Shown here piece by piece: positions 1-12,330 of a stretch of DNA of 64,000 nt (the first letter of the stretch is position 1; each line of letters begins with the position of its first letter). Source of the DNA: Hofstenia miamia (lineage: Eukaryota > Xenacoelomorpha > Acoela); contig SCFE01000054.1 in NCBI GenBank assembly GCA_004352715.1, positions 1,277,935 to 1,341,934 of the forward strand, written 5' to 3'. The position numbers and the translations under genes were made by a program. Below the pieces are notes generated by a model. It was not told the DNA's origin. It saw nothing but the letters and a program-made list of their open reading frames with translations, and made no database searches.

Positions 1-1199
1 ACCCTTTCTGTAGCAGATGCAAACCCCTTTGTAAATGATTGCATTTGATTACCAAATAGTATTGAATATAAATTTTCACAATTGTTACCAACGAAGGCAG
101 AAATTGTTTAAATTGTTTTAAATTTGTGCATAGATTAACCTTAAATCGCTTAAAATTTTTTTTAGCTTTTTGTTGGTTTCTTCTTAAAATTGTTACACGT
201 TTTTATCACAAAAAATAATAAAATCTCAAGAATCAGAGAACACAATGTAAATGAGGTGTGTCTCCTTTTTAAAAATGAAACTGTTTATATTTTAATCTTT
301 TCTTTAGACTTTTATGGAAAACATAAAAATGTTGCCATTGATAGTATTGTAATGTTAAGTGAGATAATGGCGATAGTTGGCATAGCTGACAACCATCTAT
401 CAGTGTGTTCAATCTCCAGATATTTTATCATTAACTCGACATAGCAAAACTTAACTGCCAATTTAGGATTTAAATCTATTTTTCCAATTAGCCGTTTGCT
501 TCAAACAAAACTTAAGAAAAGGGAACCACAAGAGCATTTATGTTCTGCTACTGTTTTATCTAACAATTTCTTAAAATTAATTCTCTACGAAAATGAAATT
601 TGTTTTATTTGAATTTTAAACTTATTTTTACACGTTCTACAAAACTACTAGAGCTTCACTAAAATATTTTGACAAGTTATTACACGAATTTCATTTAAGA
701 TGTTGTCAATTTCTTTTACTGCAACAATTTATTTATTTTTAAGGAAAAAATACTTCCCTGCATATCTAAGCAATATATCCTTTAAAGTAAGAGGTAGTAA
801 ATATAGATAATGTGTTTGTATTTTTTTTATTGATCTTTAAATTTATGCTTGCAACAAGGCGCTAAGCATGCTCATGTAGCCTGAATACCAGAAGGTGAAA
901 AATATTGGTTTTAGAGGCATTATATATAATAATAATACTATACTTTGAGGCAACCACCCTTATTGCAACGCCCTGATGAGCACAATGCCCTAGGGCCAAA
1001 ATATCATATATGTCATGTTTCATAAGTTCTTATATATTCAATTACTAAAATTCTCTGCTAACTTACATCAGCACAAAGTAAGTGTGTGTATTGTACTAGC
1101 CAACAATGCAAGGCTGATTAAATTTCAAGAGACTATTTTTTTTATTTTAAGTTTTCAAGTAAAATTTTTCTTGTATTTCAAATACCAAGTAAAACATTA
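1..1199. other. AT-rich non-coding stretch
   Basis: Only short frames without codon structure or recognisable motifs are present. I see no gene, repeat array or RNA gene here. Confidence 0.5.
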
Positions 1200-1312
1200 G
1201 GCCCAAGCCCGGATCGGCCCAAACTGCTATGTCGAAAATCCGGCCCAAGCCCAAACCTGGACTAACCCGACCCAACTTTAGGCCCAACCCAATTGCAACT
1301 CTGACACATGTG
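1200..1312. repeat. GC-rich GGCCCAAGCCC-type repeat island
   Basis: A run of short degenerate repeats of the type GGCCCAAGCCC stands out from the AT-rich surroundings. Such G/C hexamer-like clusters are common as subterminal repeats of hAT elements, and similar clusters in this window (GAGCCGAGCC at 9.9 kb, GTCCCG at 14.8 kb) do lie at hAT termini. I did not find matching inverted termini here, so it may be one surviving end of an element. Confidence 0.4.
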
Positions 1313-1605
1313 AAAGTAGTCCTTTTCCAAATCAATATAATCTCGATTACACGAATACAATTGTTGCCCAAAGTGTTCTTCAATGCTATCATCCAGTATT
1401 TGACCAAACATAACAAAGTCATGACGAAAAGACTCTGAACATGACAGTAAATAGTTTGCAAGCTCGCAGTACGCTAGACAGTACTGAAAAAACTTTCACA
1501 TGTTTCTGAAGTCAAATTTCGTACTATGATTGGCTTATTGACTAGAGACATAAAAAGGGCACAAGAGACTTACAACTGCGCGCAACCTATCTTGATTTAA
1601 TGAAT

Positions 1606-1771
1606 CGCACAAGAAAAGTTGTAAGAGCGTACGCGATTCCAACTTTGTTGTAAACCTAATTTGAAGAGCTAAATTGGTTTGACTTTTGCGCACAATCTCA
1701 ATCTTTCGTGATACAATTAGGCGCACAAGAAAAGTTGGAAGTGTGTACGCGATTCCGACTTTGTTGTAAAC
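1606..1771 (+). repeat. Two direct copies of a 50-bp repeat
   Basis: A roughly 50-bp motif starting CGCACAAGAAAAGTTG and ending TTTGTTGTAAAC occurs at 1606-1655 and again at 1722-1771, differing at a few bases. A weaker third partial copy (GTTGGAAGTGTGTACG) lies near 2037-2052. The function is unknown; it looks like a decayed tandem or dispersed repeat. Confidence 0.5.
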
Positions 1772-2315
1772 TTTTAATTCATAGACTACGATTTTATCAT
1801 TTCTCACTGAGAAAGAATTTAACCGCGCATTACTATTTACAGAACTGATTAAAATTATACAAGATCCTTTCAAAAGGAGGCCTTCTTTCTTCAGAATGCT
1901 TTATTGTATTGGTTATAGTGTATTTGACTGGTTGATTTAATTTTAAGAAATGGCAATAAATATAGTTGAACCAAAAAGTTGTGCGCAAATATTTTTGTTG
2001 TGAACTTTATAATTACCTAGAAAGTTGCACACATAGTTGGAAGTGTGTACGTTACTTTACAGTAATCTCATAGAGAAATCACAAAAACATCGCCAAGCAT
2101 TCGCCGTCATTACGAGAACCTTACGTCAAGGTATTTCCATAACGCATCATACAAAAACAGAAAGCAATTTGAATCAATATTTGATCTTAGCAAGGATGAC
2201 ACACTGAAGTTAATGCTAGATAGGCGAACTTATATTTCTCATGATATACAATCAAGATCTTAGGCCTAATGTCAAACACCATATTACGAGGTATCAGTGA
2301 TATTTAGAAAGCTCA

Positions 2316-3640
2316 TTACTATGCTATCATAGCAGACGAGATGACTGCTGTGTCTGTGGAAGAGCAACTATCAATATGCATTCGTTGGGTTTCACATGAT
2401 TACCGCAAGTCCATAAAGATTTTGTAGGCCTGTACTCTGTGCATTCCAAAATGGCTGACCTAATCGAGAAAGCCATTCTTGATGTGTGGCTGATCTTACC
2501 TCTGGAAAGTTGCAGAGGTCGGAATATGATGGTGCTCAAAACATGTCAGGTCCATTACTTCGGCGTCTCAACAAGAATTCTTCAAAAAGATTCTCGAGCT
2601 CTTTACGTGCACTGTTCTGCACATAACCTCAATCTTTTGCTTAAGGATGTGGCTAATGTATCGTCTTCGGTTAAGGAGGCCCTTGACTTTACACAATGAG
2701 AAAACAACTTCGAAGATATTTGTTCGAAGAAAATGTCTACTGGGACTGAGATCATCAAGCAGCGCTGTCCGACATGGAAGACAGCACATATCGAAGCGTT
2801 GGTTTCCATAATCAAACACTATGGAACTTTGCAGGAGGAACTTGACAGTATTAAAGCTGAAGACTTAAGGCTATGGGCTTTTTGTCATGTATGCAACAAT
2901 TTAGTATGTTCTTTGGAATAAAACATTGAGCGCAAGGATTTATCCATAGATTACCTTACGACGCTTACTGCGTATTTAAGTTCGTATTATTTGTCCCCTC
3001 GCACAAAGTTATCAGCTTAGTCAATTTTACGAAAAAATCTTTGCTTTGTCTGACTAATCCTTCAAATATGCCACGTGCCCTGCAAAGCACCACGTGCCTT
3101 GATGATGAAGCTCCCAGGCATATGTATTTAGAGCCGAAGGAAGTTTTCCGTAGACAATATTTTGAGGTTATTGATGCTTGTATTGAGTTGATTGACAAGC
3201 GGTTTCCCTCTAATCCTGCACTGGTGTTATTGTGAAAGATGGAGAAGCTTTTGCTGGCATCTGGGACTGGTAATTCTTTCGACGACTTTGAATTTTTGAA
3301 TTCATACGACATTAATCTTAAGAAGTTGTCATCTCATATACCAATGCTTCCGAATTTATTCAATTCTCTGAACGAAAATTATACATTGGATATTAAACAC
3401 ATAACCAAAGTTGACACAGTCATGGCCTCCTCTTTAGAACGCCTTGTCATGGCCTCCTCTTTAGAACGCCTTGTCATGGCCTCCTCTTTAGAACGCCTTG
3501 TCATGGCATTCTCTTTAGAACGCCTTGTCATGGCATTCTCTTTAGAACGCCTTGTCATGGCATTCTCTTTAGAACGCCTTGTCATGGCCTCCTCTTTAGA
3601 ACGCCTTGCCACTTACAAAAAGAATGCTGAACAATGTTAA
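2316..3640 (+). pseudogene. hAT transposase relic, ZMYM1-like type
   Basis: Translation in shifting frames gives a series of blocks typical of the hAT transposase core found in ZMYM1-like proteins. They are an acidic DE-M block with an EQ-S-C-R stretch at about 2335-2385, a YD/GA-N-MSG-like block near 2520-2550, and the diagnostic YVHCSAHNLNLLLKD at about 2605-2650. A later block, FRRQYFEVIDACIELID, lies at 3150-3200. Stops at several points and at least two frame changes break the gene. The 3' end, where the C-terminal dimerisation region is expected, has been replaced or expanded by a 27-bp repeat. In life the protein would be a nuclear cut-and-paste transposase. A domesticated host gene is unlikely given the breaks. 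Confidence 0.65.
3419..3607 (+). repeat. 27-bp in-frame minisatellite, seven copies
   Basis: Seven exact-length 27-bp units each encode nine residues, VMASSLERL in units 1-3 and 7 and VMAFSLERL in units 4-6. The unit types are arranged 3+3+1. The array lies inside the last open frame of the hAT relic and keeps that frame. It is open on the opposite strand too, because the unit length is a multiple of three. Confidence 0.9.
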
Positions 3641-4381
3641 ACATGCATACCTATCAATCACACCTATAACCTTTTCAGTATTGATTATTTTAAATACTAA
3701 ACTGACAGTGTACATTATGCAAAACACTTTTTAGAAATAGATTTTTGACATTTATCATTAGAGTAAGACAACGCTCTAATTGAATAACCATTGGAGCAGA
3801 TGTCCTTGCTTCTTAACTACAATGATCACAAATATTCAAGAAAAACTCTTTTGAATAAAAAACAGGATTTCTGATTTTGAGGGGATATTAAATAAGCTTA
3901 AAGAATGCACCACAAGATAACTTATCAAACTTTTGAAAGCAAGAATGTTCAAGGATACGTGAACATAGAGCCAACAATGAATTCGTCTTAATTTGGAGAA
4001 CTTAAAACATTAAATGATATACTGGTGCACACAAATTTATAAATATTAGGATATGCTTGATTACGTATCCAAATACGACAAATTACTTGTGTAGAATATG
4101 TACACGGAGATATGTAGACATTTTTCAGTAAAGCAATAACTTTTTCCATTAATTAATCTGTTAACCAACTGTACAATTCCATTTAGCTCCACTTTCGATT
4201 TGTAGCAAGGTAAGATATTACTAACAACTTGTTTAGATCGAAAGCGGCAAGATGTTATCAGGGTCAGAACCCGAAGCAAAGCACTGCAGCTCAAGAGGAA
4301 CATGGAGTGGTAAGGATTCACCAGTTACCATGGAAACGATTGTGACTCAAAGACAAGATTCATGGTGTGGAAATGTTACTG
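3641..4381. other. Intergenic stretch with a small coding-like island
   Basis: Mostly AT-rich. Around 4240-4380 the base composition is more balanced and a charged frame is open on the plus strand for about 25 codons before a GTAAGG that could be a splice donor. Nothing recognisable is encoded, so it is not called as a gene. Confidence 0.3.
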
Positions 4382-4842
4382 AAGGTGTGTTCCCACTATC
4401 GACTTTTATCATCTGTCAAGAAATTGGTGATAAAAGTCGATAGTGTAAATACTCTTTCTGCTTTTTTATCAGCTGATAAAAGTCGATAGTCTGAACAGTA
4501 CTAAAACTAGTCGAATAGCTACTTGAAACTAATTGCTTACTTCTCAAGTAGGGAACAGACTTCCAAAGCGTAAATTATTGTCGTTGAAATATTTCAACTT
4601 CAAAATATGTAAACATTGTTTACATTCCAATCCAAACCAATCCATAAACAGATGTTGTTTTTCTTATTGTCAATCAAAAGATGATAATTTATCATCTGAT
4701 AAAAAATCGATAGTCTGAACGCTCTTCCAACTCCGCTTTTTCTGATAAAAAATCAGATGATAAGAAATCGCCAATGTAAACGAAAATAATTGCATTTTCG
4801 ATTAAAATCTGCTGATAAATGTCGATAGTGGGAACACACCTT
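4382..4842. mobile_element. MITE with about 30-bp terminal inverted repeats
   Basis: The left end AAGGTGTGTTCCCACTATCG is matched in inverse orientation at the right end (CGATAGTGGGAACACACCTT), with similarity continuing about 30 bp inward. Inside, the motif TGATAAAAxTCGATAGT recurs near 4429-4446, 4470-4492 and 4690-4717, partly as self-complementary ATCAxxTGAT hairpins. No transposase is encoded. I could not define a clean target duplication, so the superfamily is left open. Confidence 0.8.
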
Positions 4843-5293
4843 TAGTGATTGTGCGTTGTAAATCCCTATTAATTTAGTGTATTGATTGTTCTTGTTATTA
4901 CCAATGATTGCACTAAATGAAAGTTCTCAACTGTTCTGCATTAGCTTATTATGAACCCTACATATAAATAGCTCTACATATAAGTAGATGTAACTACGCC
5001 CTGGATACATGTGAACAATCAACACAGTCGGCAGAAATAGAATACCTAATGGTCATTATTGAAAGTCAGGAATACAGCTATTTAACTTGGCAGTGACAAT
5101 TGACAACATTTAATATAATTCGGGGCTCATAGGCTCCTTGTATCTATTATAAAGCTTGTTATTACACAAAGAATTTGGATCTAAAAAGGGTTGCCCTAAG
5201 GTTAGCTATCCAGCTATTTAATGACATGAGTTATAACAAATGAATCTGTTGGAAAGCTACAACGAAGTAAAAACCCCTACATGTAGACTTAAC
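4843..5293. other. AT-rich stretch without gene
   Basis: No frame with coding character, no repeat array and no recognised element seen. Confidence 0.4.
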
Positions 5294-5459
5294 CTATGAG
5301 CTGCACGACGGAGTAAGTTCCCAACTACCAGACAGAACCGCATTGTGAATAACTGTATGTGTGTCGGCTCCAGGAATCTCTTTAGTCGACTCTGGGGACC
5401 ACTGGGTAACTACTTGTGCACTCATACGTTTAGCTTTCTGTTGACTTATATAATCAAAC
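5294..5459 (-). CDS. Candidate terminal coding exon, unknown product
   Basis: On the minus strand an AG acceptor after TTATATTATC is followed by 1 nt plus 54 codons and a TAG stop. The encoded end is hydrophilic, with QKAKRMSAQVVTQW near its start and SGSWELTPSCSS at the end. The base composition is much more balanced than in the flanks, and the codons look protein-like. I do not recognise the protein. It could be the last exon of a minus-strand gene whose other exons lie upstream (candidates at 29.3 and 31.1 kb, far away) or a relic. Only one frame, one acceptor and the composition support it. Confidence 0.35.
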
Positions 5460-7737
5460 CTGATAATATAAAAATAAGAAATCAAATGAAGTAAATTCAT
5501 CACTAAGTAAATCCATTGCATGCTATTTATAATAACCTGTCACAAACACTTAAACATTGGGCATGTACCTGTTCATTGATTCAATGTTGTTTACAATTCT
5601 TTTGTGACGCAATCACTAATTAGATATAGTGATTTTCTTCTTTTAATTTTTCCAAACCATTTGCTGATAAACATACTGCACAAATTGTTTTACAAAATTT
5701 AAGTGATAATAATTGTGTTTGTACAAAAGTATAACTAAATCTCAAGTTCTTAGTTACTTCTTTTTATTATAATAGTCTTTTTTAAACACCATTTCGGTAC
5801 ACTTGGCTTTAACAAATATTTCCTTATATTTAGCGCATATGTAATCGTTTCTCGCATTTTATAAGTATTTCTTAATACTAAAAATCCTAACTCTGGGATC
5901 GGAAAACTTGCCTTTCACACTATGGTTATTTTGTATATTTCTTTTAGAAACACAATGTAAATAACATATTAAGGCCATAGCTGCCATAATGAGTGCAAAT
6001 TTTACTAAAAAATATATTGACAATTATTAAAGTATTCTAATGGAAGCAATGTAAATTTATTTCATTTTAATGTACGGGCAGAAAATTTCGGGCCTAGATA
6101 GGTAGGCCTATTTGAAAGAATTAGTTTTTTCAACAGATGAATGCAACATTGACAAAGTTTTATCTATGCGAGATGTGATTTAGTTTATTTGATTATATTC
6201 TGAAAGATAACCAAATTTTACAAACGAAAATGATGTTAATTGCAGTTGTCAACGTTTAATTAAAAGTTTATGATAAATTAAAAATGAGCTTATGGTGGAT
6301 AAACTTAGTAAAGTGTAGCCTCATTAACTGCAAAGTAATCATAAATATCCCTTGCTTGAAATTAAAATGTTCAGTAATAGATTAATAAATTTTATAAATT
6401 GTTTTTCAAAATTAAAAATAACCTAAAATGAATGAATTTTTTAAATAAAAGTTCGCCACTCTGACAAAAGAAAGCTAAAATAGAGTATAAACGATGGTAA
6501 ATGCAGTAAAATACCTAAAAAGCATAAATTATAATCTATGTAGACCTATAGCTTGTCATAATTAACCAAATTCTTAGCATGTTGTAATACACCGTAGCAC
6601 ATTATAAATATTTAAGAAAAAACGTATAAAAGTAAGAGTTGATGAAAAAATCAAAATATTTTGCTTCAAAATTTGTGTATATAAAAGTGTAATAACGAAA
6701 TCTTACAACCGAAAACTAATAAAATATGTTTTCGGAAAAATATTTTTTAGCTTTGAAAATGTCATATTCTACTGTCAATAATTATTAATATAAATTAAAC
6801 AAAAGTAATTTTTTTGGATCTTAATATATGTTGAAATATTATTCATTGCACTGCTGCCAATTTCTATACTGCAAAAATGATATTAAACTTTAAGAACTAA
6901 AAAATGAACACTTTTAAAAGATTACTAAATATTTTTACTTACACATATAAAAACTTTTAATGCATGTAAAGCGCCAAGAATTAAACTGTCTTTAAGAAAT
7001 AAATCACAATTATATCATTACAGTTACATCGATCAAAAAATTTACTCCAGCAATGTGACAAAATAAAATTTTTTAAATGAAATCCATTCAATTTTGTTAT
7101 ACACATGAAAATCGAAGAAATGTAATACAGCATTACGTGGAATGCTGTCATCATGGGGAATAATAGTTTTTTGTGAATATCTTAGCTAAATGTAAGAATA
7201 ACATTATTACAAACATTTTTATATATTCTTCAAAATAGCATAAAACCCATACCTGTGAGATGTTAATGTTTGTTTTAAGTTTAATATTATTTTACTTCCG
7301 ATTGCTTAGATAAATATATAATTCAAATTATAGTTTTTAAAATTAATCCTAAATATATTATTATTTAATTTTAAAAAAATTTGATTGTTTTTATTGTTTG
7401 TAAACATTTAACATTTCTAAAAACTAAAACAATGTTTACTATTCCACAAAGTAGGGTTTACTGCCAACAATTTATTAGTTTTCAGTTGTAAATTTGTAGG
7501 TTTCCTTAGTGTACTTTTATATATAGAAATTATGAATTAAATATATATATATTTTTTTAACTCTTACTTTTATGCGTTGCCTTTCGAAAATTTTTTATAA
7601 ATCTTTCATTAAAGAAAACATTTAAACTAATCATTAAGTTAATATCAGAAGAAGAAATACCAATTGACAATATAACGATATTAAATTTATTAAATATGTG
7701 TGACTTAACAACCCTTTTCTGTTTGATGATGTTCGTC
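5460..7737. other. Long AT-rich gene-free stretch
   Basis: Over 2 kb of AT-rich sequence contains no open frame longer than a few dozen codons with coding character and no element I recognise. Confidence 0.5.
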
Positions 7738-8830
7738 GCCAAATTCATGGAATGACTGTAGGATCGGCATTTGGACCAACAATATCAGCATTTACATTGG
7801 ATATTATAGAAAACTCCTAAATGCTACTATCGGTATGCAGATGATATATTTGCAATTCTTAACAGTAAAGATGCTGGAAATATATTCTTCAATTATCTAA
7901 GCAACATTCTACCAGAAATTCAATTTACAATGGAATGTGAAACCGACAATGAACAATTATAATGATCATTATGTAGCAAGTTGGCATATAAAATCAACAA
8001 ACTCAGGCCTATGCATTCCCTATTTTTCGACTTGCAATAAGTCATGCACATCAAACACAATTACAGCATAATTTATTCAAGCAAAAATTCAATCATCTTA
8101 CTATAAATATCTAACGAATGAAACAGATTCTGAAAGACAATGGCTATCCCGTTAAACTCATTGAAAAATATTCAAACAAGAAGTTTAAAGACAGTAGCAA
8201 GGAACAATTTCATGAAAAAGACAGTGGGTAGATAAATATTTGTCCAGTATATTTAATACTTTCGTCTTTGAAATTTTTAAGGAAAGAATAAGAAAATGGA
8301 ACATCACGTGAAAATTTACCAAAATTGTTCCAATATTCACATCCTTTGCAACAAAGAAAATCTTCAATAACAAAGATCTTATCCTTAAAAAAATTGTTTG
8401 TTCTGTAATTTACCAATATGAATGTGATGTTAGCAATAAATCATAGATCGGGAAACTAAGAAACAATAATGAAAGAACACATAAGAGGACATATAAATTC
8501 TGAATTATATTTAAGTCACCATGAAATCAAAGAAGGAAATTTTAAGATATTGCTAAAATCAAAACATCATAAAACTGGTGAAAATTTTTTTATTAGAACT
8601 AAGACATGAAATATTCAAAACTATATGGGTTGAACTAGAGTCTTTCTCAAATTCTCATAACAGAGGGCTTATAAGTATTTGCTATAATCCAAATAAATTA
8701 TTATATTTCTGAATTTTGTAAACATAAAATTAAAGAACTTGAGTAGGCCATTCCTAAAAATAAATGTATTAGCATCCTAGATAGGAGATTTTAATTCCAA
8801 TAACCCAAATCCAGGAGTTGTGACTACAGC
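7738..8830 (+). mobile_element. Penelope-like retroelement relic (RT part)
   Basis: Around 7745-7795 the translation reads GMTVGSAFGPTISAF, corresponding to the GSPLSP-type block of Penelope-like reverse transcriptases. It is followed at 7831-7860 by the catalytic block RYADDIFAIL. About 300 bp further, KDNGYPVKLIEKY (about 8132-8175) matches the linker between RT and the endonuclease in this class. Stops and frame changes occur throughout, so the copy is dead. No GIY-YIG endonuclease block was found here. A related but separate copy lies at 32.8-33.9 kb. Confidence 0.65.
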
Positions 8831-9925
8831 TCGATATTCGTGATCAGCTCGATATTCAAATACAAGCAAAATTTGAAAAACATAACATTTGAACTATCAT
8901 AAGCTATTTTTAATTGGCAAGTAATTACCGCATTCATGTTTAATTAATAAATTTTTAAAAATCCTATTTAAAAAAATGGGAGAATATAAAAAGCGGTTGA
9001 TTTGTTGGTATCAAGTTTCTTAACAATGTTTTCTAATTTATTGATTGTAGCAAGTCTAAAGGAAAATTGTTTTGATTGTTTGAGATTATCAGAATTTTGT
9101 TTTTTTCTTGTAAGGTGGAAAATCGAAATGTTGAATTTAAATCATTTAGTATTTGAGTTTTGTCTGTTACGGCCATATTATTTTGGATGAAAGGTCTTTA
9201 GATTTTCCAATAAATTTATGGATGTATCGCCATTTCTCTCGAGTAGAATTTAAATGATTAAAGTTATATTTTTTGTTTTTAATTGCTTAATTGTTTTCTT
9301 TGATCTTTCATAATTGATCCAATTAGTCTTCGTCGGCTGGGGTAATATTTTATATATATCTCGGATGAAGAGAAATTGAATGTATTAGAAAATGCCTACG
9401 TACCTGACCATTCCTTCCATTTCCTCTATTCATCTCGCCTCAGCAAAGGAGTAGAAGAAAAACGCTACCTGAAAGTCGACCATTTTCAAAAGTGTCCATA
9501 TTTGACTTACAGGATATATGATCATAATGATAAATTATACTGAAATATAACAAATTATGGTCCCCAAACGCAAATCCTGGCTACGCTAGTGCGTCTGACC
9601 AATCATTGACCAGTTTCACTAATACAATATCCCTTAGTTAATTTATTAATCAATGATTGTCTCATTTCTAAGTGTATTGAAACTAACTTTATCTTTGCTG
9701 ATCCTTCTAATTCCCGCGTTAGGTTTAATTGGTCAATTTGATTAGTCAAAAGTACACGAAGAGTGAATTGCCAAGCGGAAGAACTGCGAGTTAGTTTAGT
9801 GAAGGAAATTTCAGATAACTCACTAAAGAAAATTAAAAACAAACCTTCAGGGGGAAATATTTTTGTGAAGGCAGATGAAACGCAAATTGGCTTGAAGAAA
9901 TTTCACATGTGTTCCTTGTCAAGGT
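8831..9925. other. Intergenic stretch
   Basis: AT-rich with no recognised gene. A short frame at 9763-9925 leads into the hAT element at 9926 and may be a fragment of the sequence that the element interrupted. Confidence 0.35.
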
Positions 9926-10519
9926 CAGACTTGTCAACGAGCCGAGCTTCTAACGAGCCGAGCCGAGCCGAGNNNNNNNNNNNNNNNNNNNNNNNNNNNN
10001 NNNNNNNNNNNNNNNNNNNNNNNNNNNNNNNNNNNNNNNNNNNNNNNNNNNNNNNNNNNNNNNNNNNNNNNNNNNNNNNNNNNNNNNNNNNNNNNNNNNN
10101 NNNNNNNNNNNNNNNNNNNNNNNNNNNNNNNNNNNNNNNNNNNNNNNNNNNNNNCGAGCTTCTAACGAGCCGAGCCGAGCCGAGCGGAGCTTGAGCACAG
10201 TATTTGATATACAACGAGCCCAAAACGATCCTATCTTAGACAACACAAATTTATAGTTCTGCTTGTTAATTTGATTATGGAGATTTTTCTTATTTTTTGC
10301 AGTCAGTATGCTTTTCCTATAATCTTATTTAAGAAATGTTTATTAAATAATAGGAAGAGCTATGTAAAAAATTCTTTGAGCAGAATATTTTTAAAAAACT
10401 ACCAAGCCAAAAGGAGCTTCATTCAAAGATTTTATGTGGCAAGCAATGCCGAGCCGAAGTTACAAAAAATGTAAACGAGCCGAGCCGAGCTTGGAAATGT
10501 CGGCTCATTGACAAGTCTG
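9926..10519. mobile_element. Non-autonomous hAT-type element with GAGCCGAGCC subterminal repeats
   Basis: The termini CAGACTTGTCAACGAGCCGA (left) and its inverse with one mismatch (right, ending TTGACAAGTCTG) enclose clusters of GAGCCGAGCC near both ends, a layout typical of hAT elements. The flanking octamers (GTCAAGGT and GGGATGTT) do not match, so a target duplication is not preserved. An N gap (9973-10154) lies inside. A second, 3'-truncated copy is at 46992-47238. Confidence 0.7.
9973..10154. other. Assembly gap (182 N) flanked by identical sequence
   Basis: The bases just before the gap (ending TCTAACGAGCCGAGCC...) and just after it are the same repeat of about 28 bp. The gap may hide a short tandem array or join two overlapping contig ends. 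Confidence 0.9.
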
Positions 10520-11138
10520 GGGATGTTTACCGATTTTGATTACTTCAAGCTGGTGGCAGTCAAAATTTTGGAGAAAACGAATGTGAAACTACTTTTCAAC
10601 TTGTTGACGAGTTTATAAGAAAATTTAACATTGAACAGTAAAGTTTTCGTTTGATTATCATCGATTCAGCAGCTTTTATTATTGCTTCTGTGGATTTATG
10701 TAAAAAAAGCTTACTCGAAACTGAAGAATGTTATCTGCTTGTGCCATTTACTTCATAACATTTGTATGCGGGTGAAGGCACTTTAACCGGAGGTGAACAA
10801 TCTTATATCGTCAATAAAGCGGCAACTGTAAAGAATAAAGATCGCTTAGCGTCTTTGAAGTTGGCCCACCCCGGATCCTGTTGTCAGATGGTGGGGAACG
10901 TGGGTATCGCGTTCCTTATAGTAAGCGAAAAACTTTGTTTCTGTTAAAGAAATAGTCGACAGTTTCACAGGAGCTGGCGTACTTGTAACGAAGGAAATGG
11001 CTGCTGTTTCATCGCCTGAAGTACCACTAGCACTTGCTATAATTGCTAAATACCTTGGAATACTTCCTGATTTTATTGCGGACTTAGAACGACAAGAAAT
11101 CAGCATTGTTGAGGCCAGTAGTATAGATTCGTGCCTAT

Positions 11139-11219
11139 TTCGTGCCACTTTTTTCTGATTGGTCGAGAGGTGGGTCGTAGTTCGTGCCACTTTTTTCTGA
11201 TTGGTCAAGAGGGGTGGCC
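11139..11219 (+). repeat. Short tandem duplication (period 42 bp)
   Basis: TTCGTGCCACTTTTTTCTGA with the following TTGGTC occurs twice, starting at 11139 and 11181. The core contains an inverted CCAAT box, but nothing shows that it is functional. Confidence 0.75.
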
Positions 11220-11325
11220 TTTGACCTGAGATGCCGTGGATATTGCCGATGGTGTTGTACTGACGTCATGGAAGTCATGTACTTTTACTAGTTTTTGTGT
11301 TAATTGTGGCATAATTTAGTTTGCA

Positions 11326-11612
11326 TTTTTTACTTTACTTTCCCACATTACCTTACATTTTTTTGTATGACTTTCCCACATTAACTTACATTTTTTTAGT
11401 TTTACTTTCCCACATTACCTTACATTTTCTTAGTTTTACTTTCCCACATTAACTTACTTTACATGTATTACTTTCACACATTAACTTACTTTGTATTTTT
11501 TACTTTTACACATTAACTTACTTTACATGTATTATTTTCACACATTAACTTACATTTTTAGTTTTACTTTCCCACATTAACTTACTTTACATTTTTTACT
11601 TTCCCACATTAC
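11326..11612 (+). repeat. Degenerate minisatellite of ACTTTCCCACATTAACTTAC units
   Basis: About eight imperfect copies of a 30-40 bp unit built around ACTTTCCCACATTAACTTAC with a T-rich spacer. The spacer length varies between copies, and CCCACATTA alternates with CACACATTA. Confidence 0.85.
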
Positions 11613-12330
11613 ATACTTGTTTAAAAAGTGGAATCGAAAAATATTTCCAAATAAAAATAAATATAAATAATATTTAATAAACGTACGTGGTAAAACCCAC
11701 ATACGTGTTTAAGACAAGACAAAAATGTAATTTATTCTACACTTTGCTTATAATGATCATATATATCGTACTATTAAATTTGTCTATTGTGTTAGTTTAT
11801 CATCATTGTTGTGATGGCAATGCTTTAAGAAACAAACACAATCTGTATTTACACATTTCACACGGTCGCATCTAAATTAATAGTTAATGAACAAGTTGTT
11901 ATTAAAAACGAGATGACATTTACAATAAAAAACACATGACAATTACTTGTTTAAACAAATTCAATTAAAAATTATAAAACAAACGATGTTTCTATTTATG
12001 ATAAAGTCTATAATAAATTTGGCATCAGACTGCATAGAAAATTTCCCGAACTTCGATATTTTCTTCTCAAACAAGAAGATACCTCAAGAAATTGGCCTTT
12101 ATCATAGTAGACTTTTAGAAAAAATGACCGATTTAATAGAAATTATCAAGTGCAGCAGCGACTTAGCCCCCTGAATTATTAATTTCTACAAAATGTCCTT
12201 CGTCTGACGGCATCGTGGAGCGATTTTTCTCGAAGCTTCAAAAACTGCTGGAAAAAGACTGAAATTTTATCGATTCTAACATAAAACATTACGTAATGGC
12301 TAATGTGGTGAATAAAGTCAATTGATTTTA

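Larger units (their letters stand above)
10530..12330 (+). pseudogene. hAT transposase relic, heavily decayed
   Basis: At 12190-12320 the reading PSSDGIVERFFSKLQKLL, followed after a stop by NFIDSNIKHYV, corresponds to the hAT C-terminal dimerisation region. It resembles MERSFSQLNKLLQKD in the relic at 56.6 kb. Upstream, at 10650-10720, an IIDSAAFIIASVDLC-like block may be the DAA region of the same transposase class. The intervening sequence includes a tandem duplication and a minisatellite, and there are many stops. Only the C-terminal block is reasonably clear; the rest of the span is inferred. Confidence 0.45.

Noticed and set aside
3379-3612. Minus-strand frame of repeated MTRRSKEEA or MTRRSKENA
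   Set aside because: It is a mirror of the 27-bp repeat, which is open on both strands because its unit is a multiple of three.
4252-4381. Possible plus-strand exon with a GTAAGG donor
   Set aside because: There is no recognisable product, no partner exon and no clear acceptor, and the MITE follows directly.
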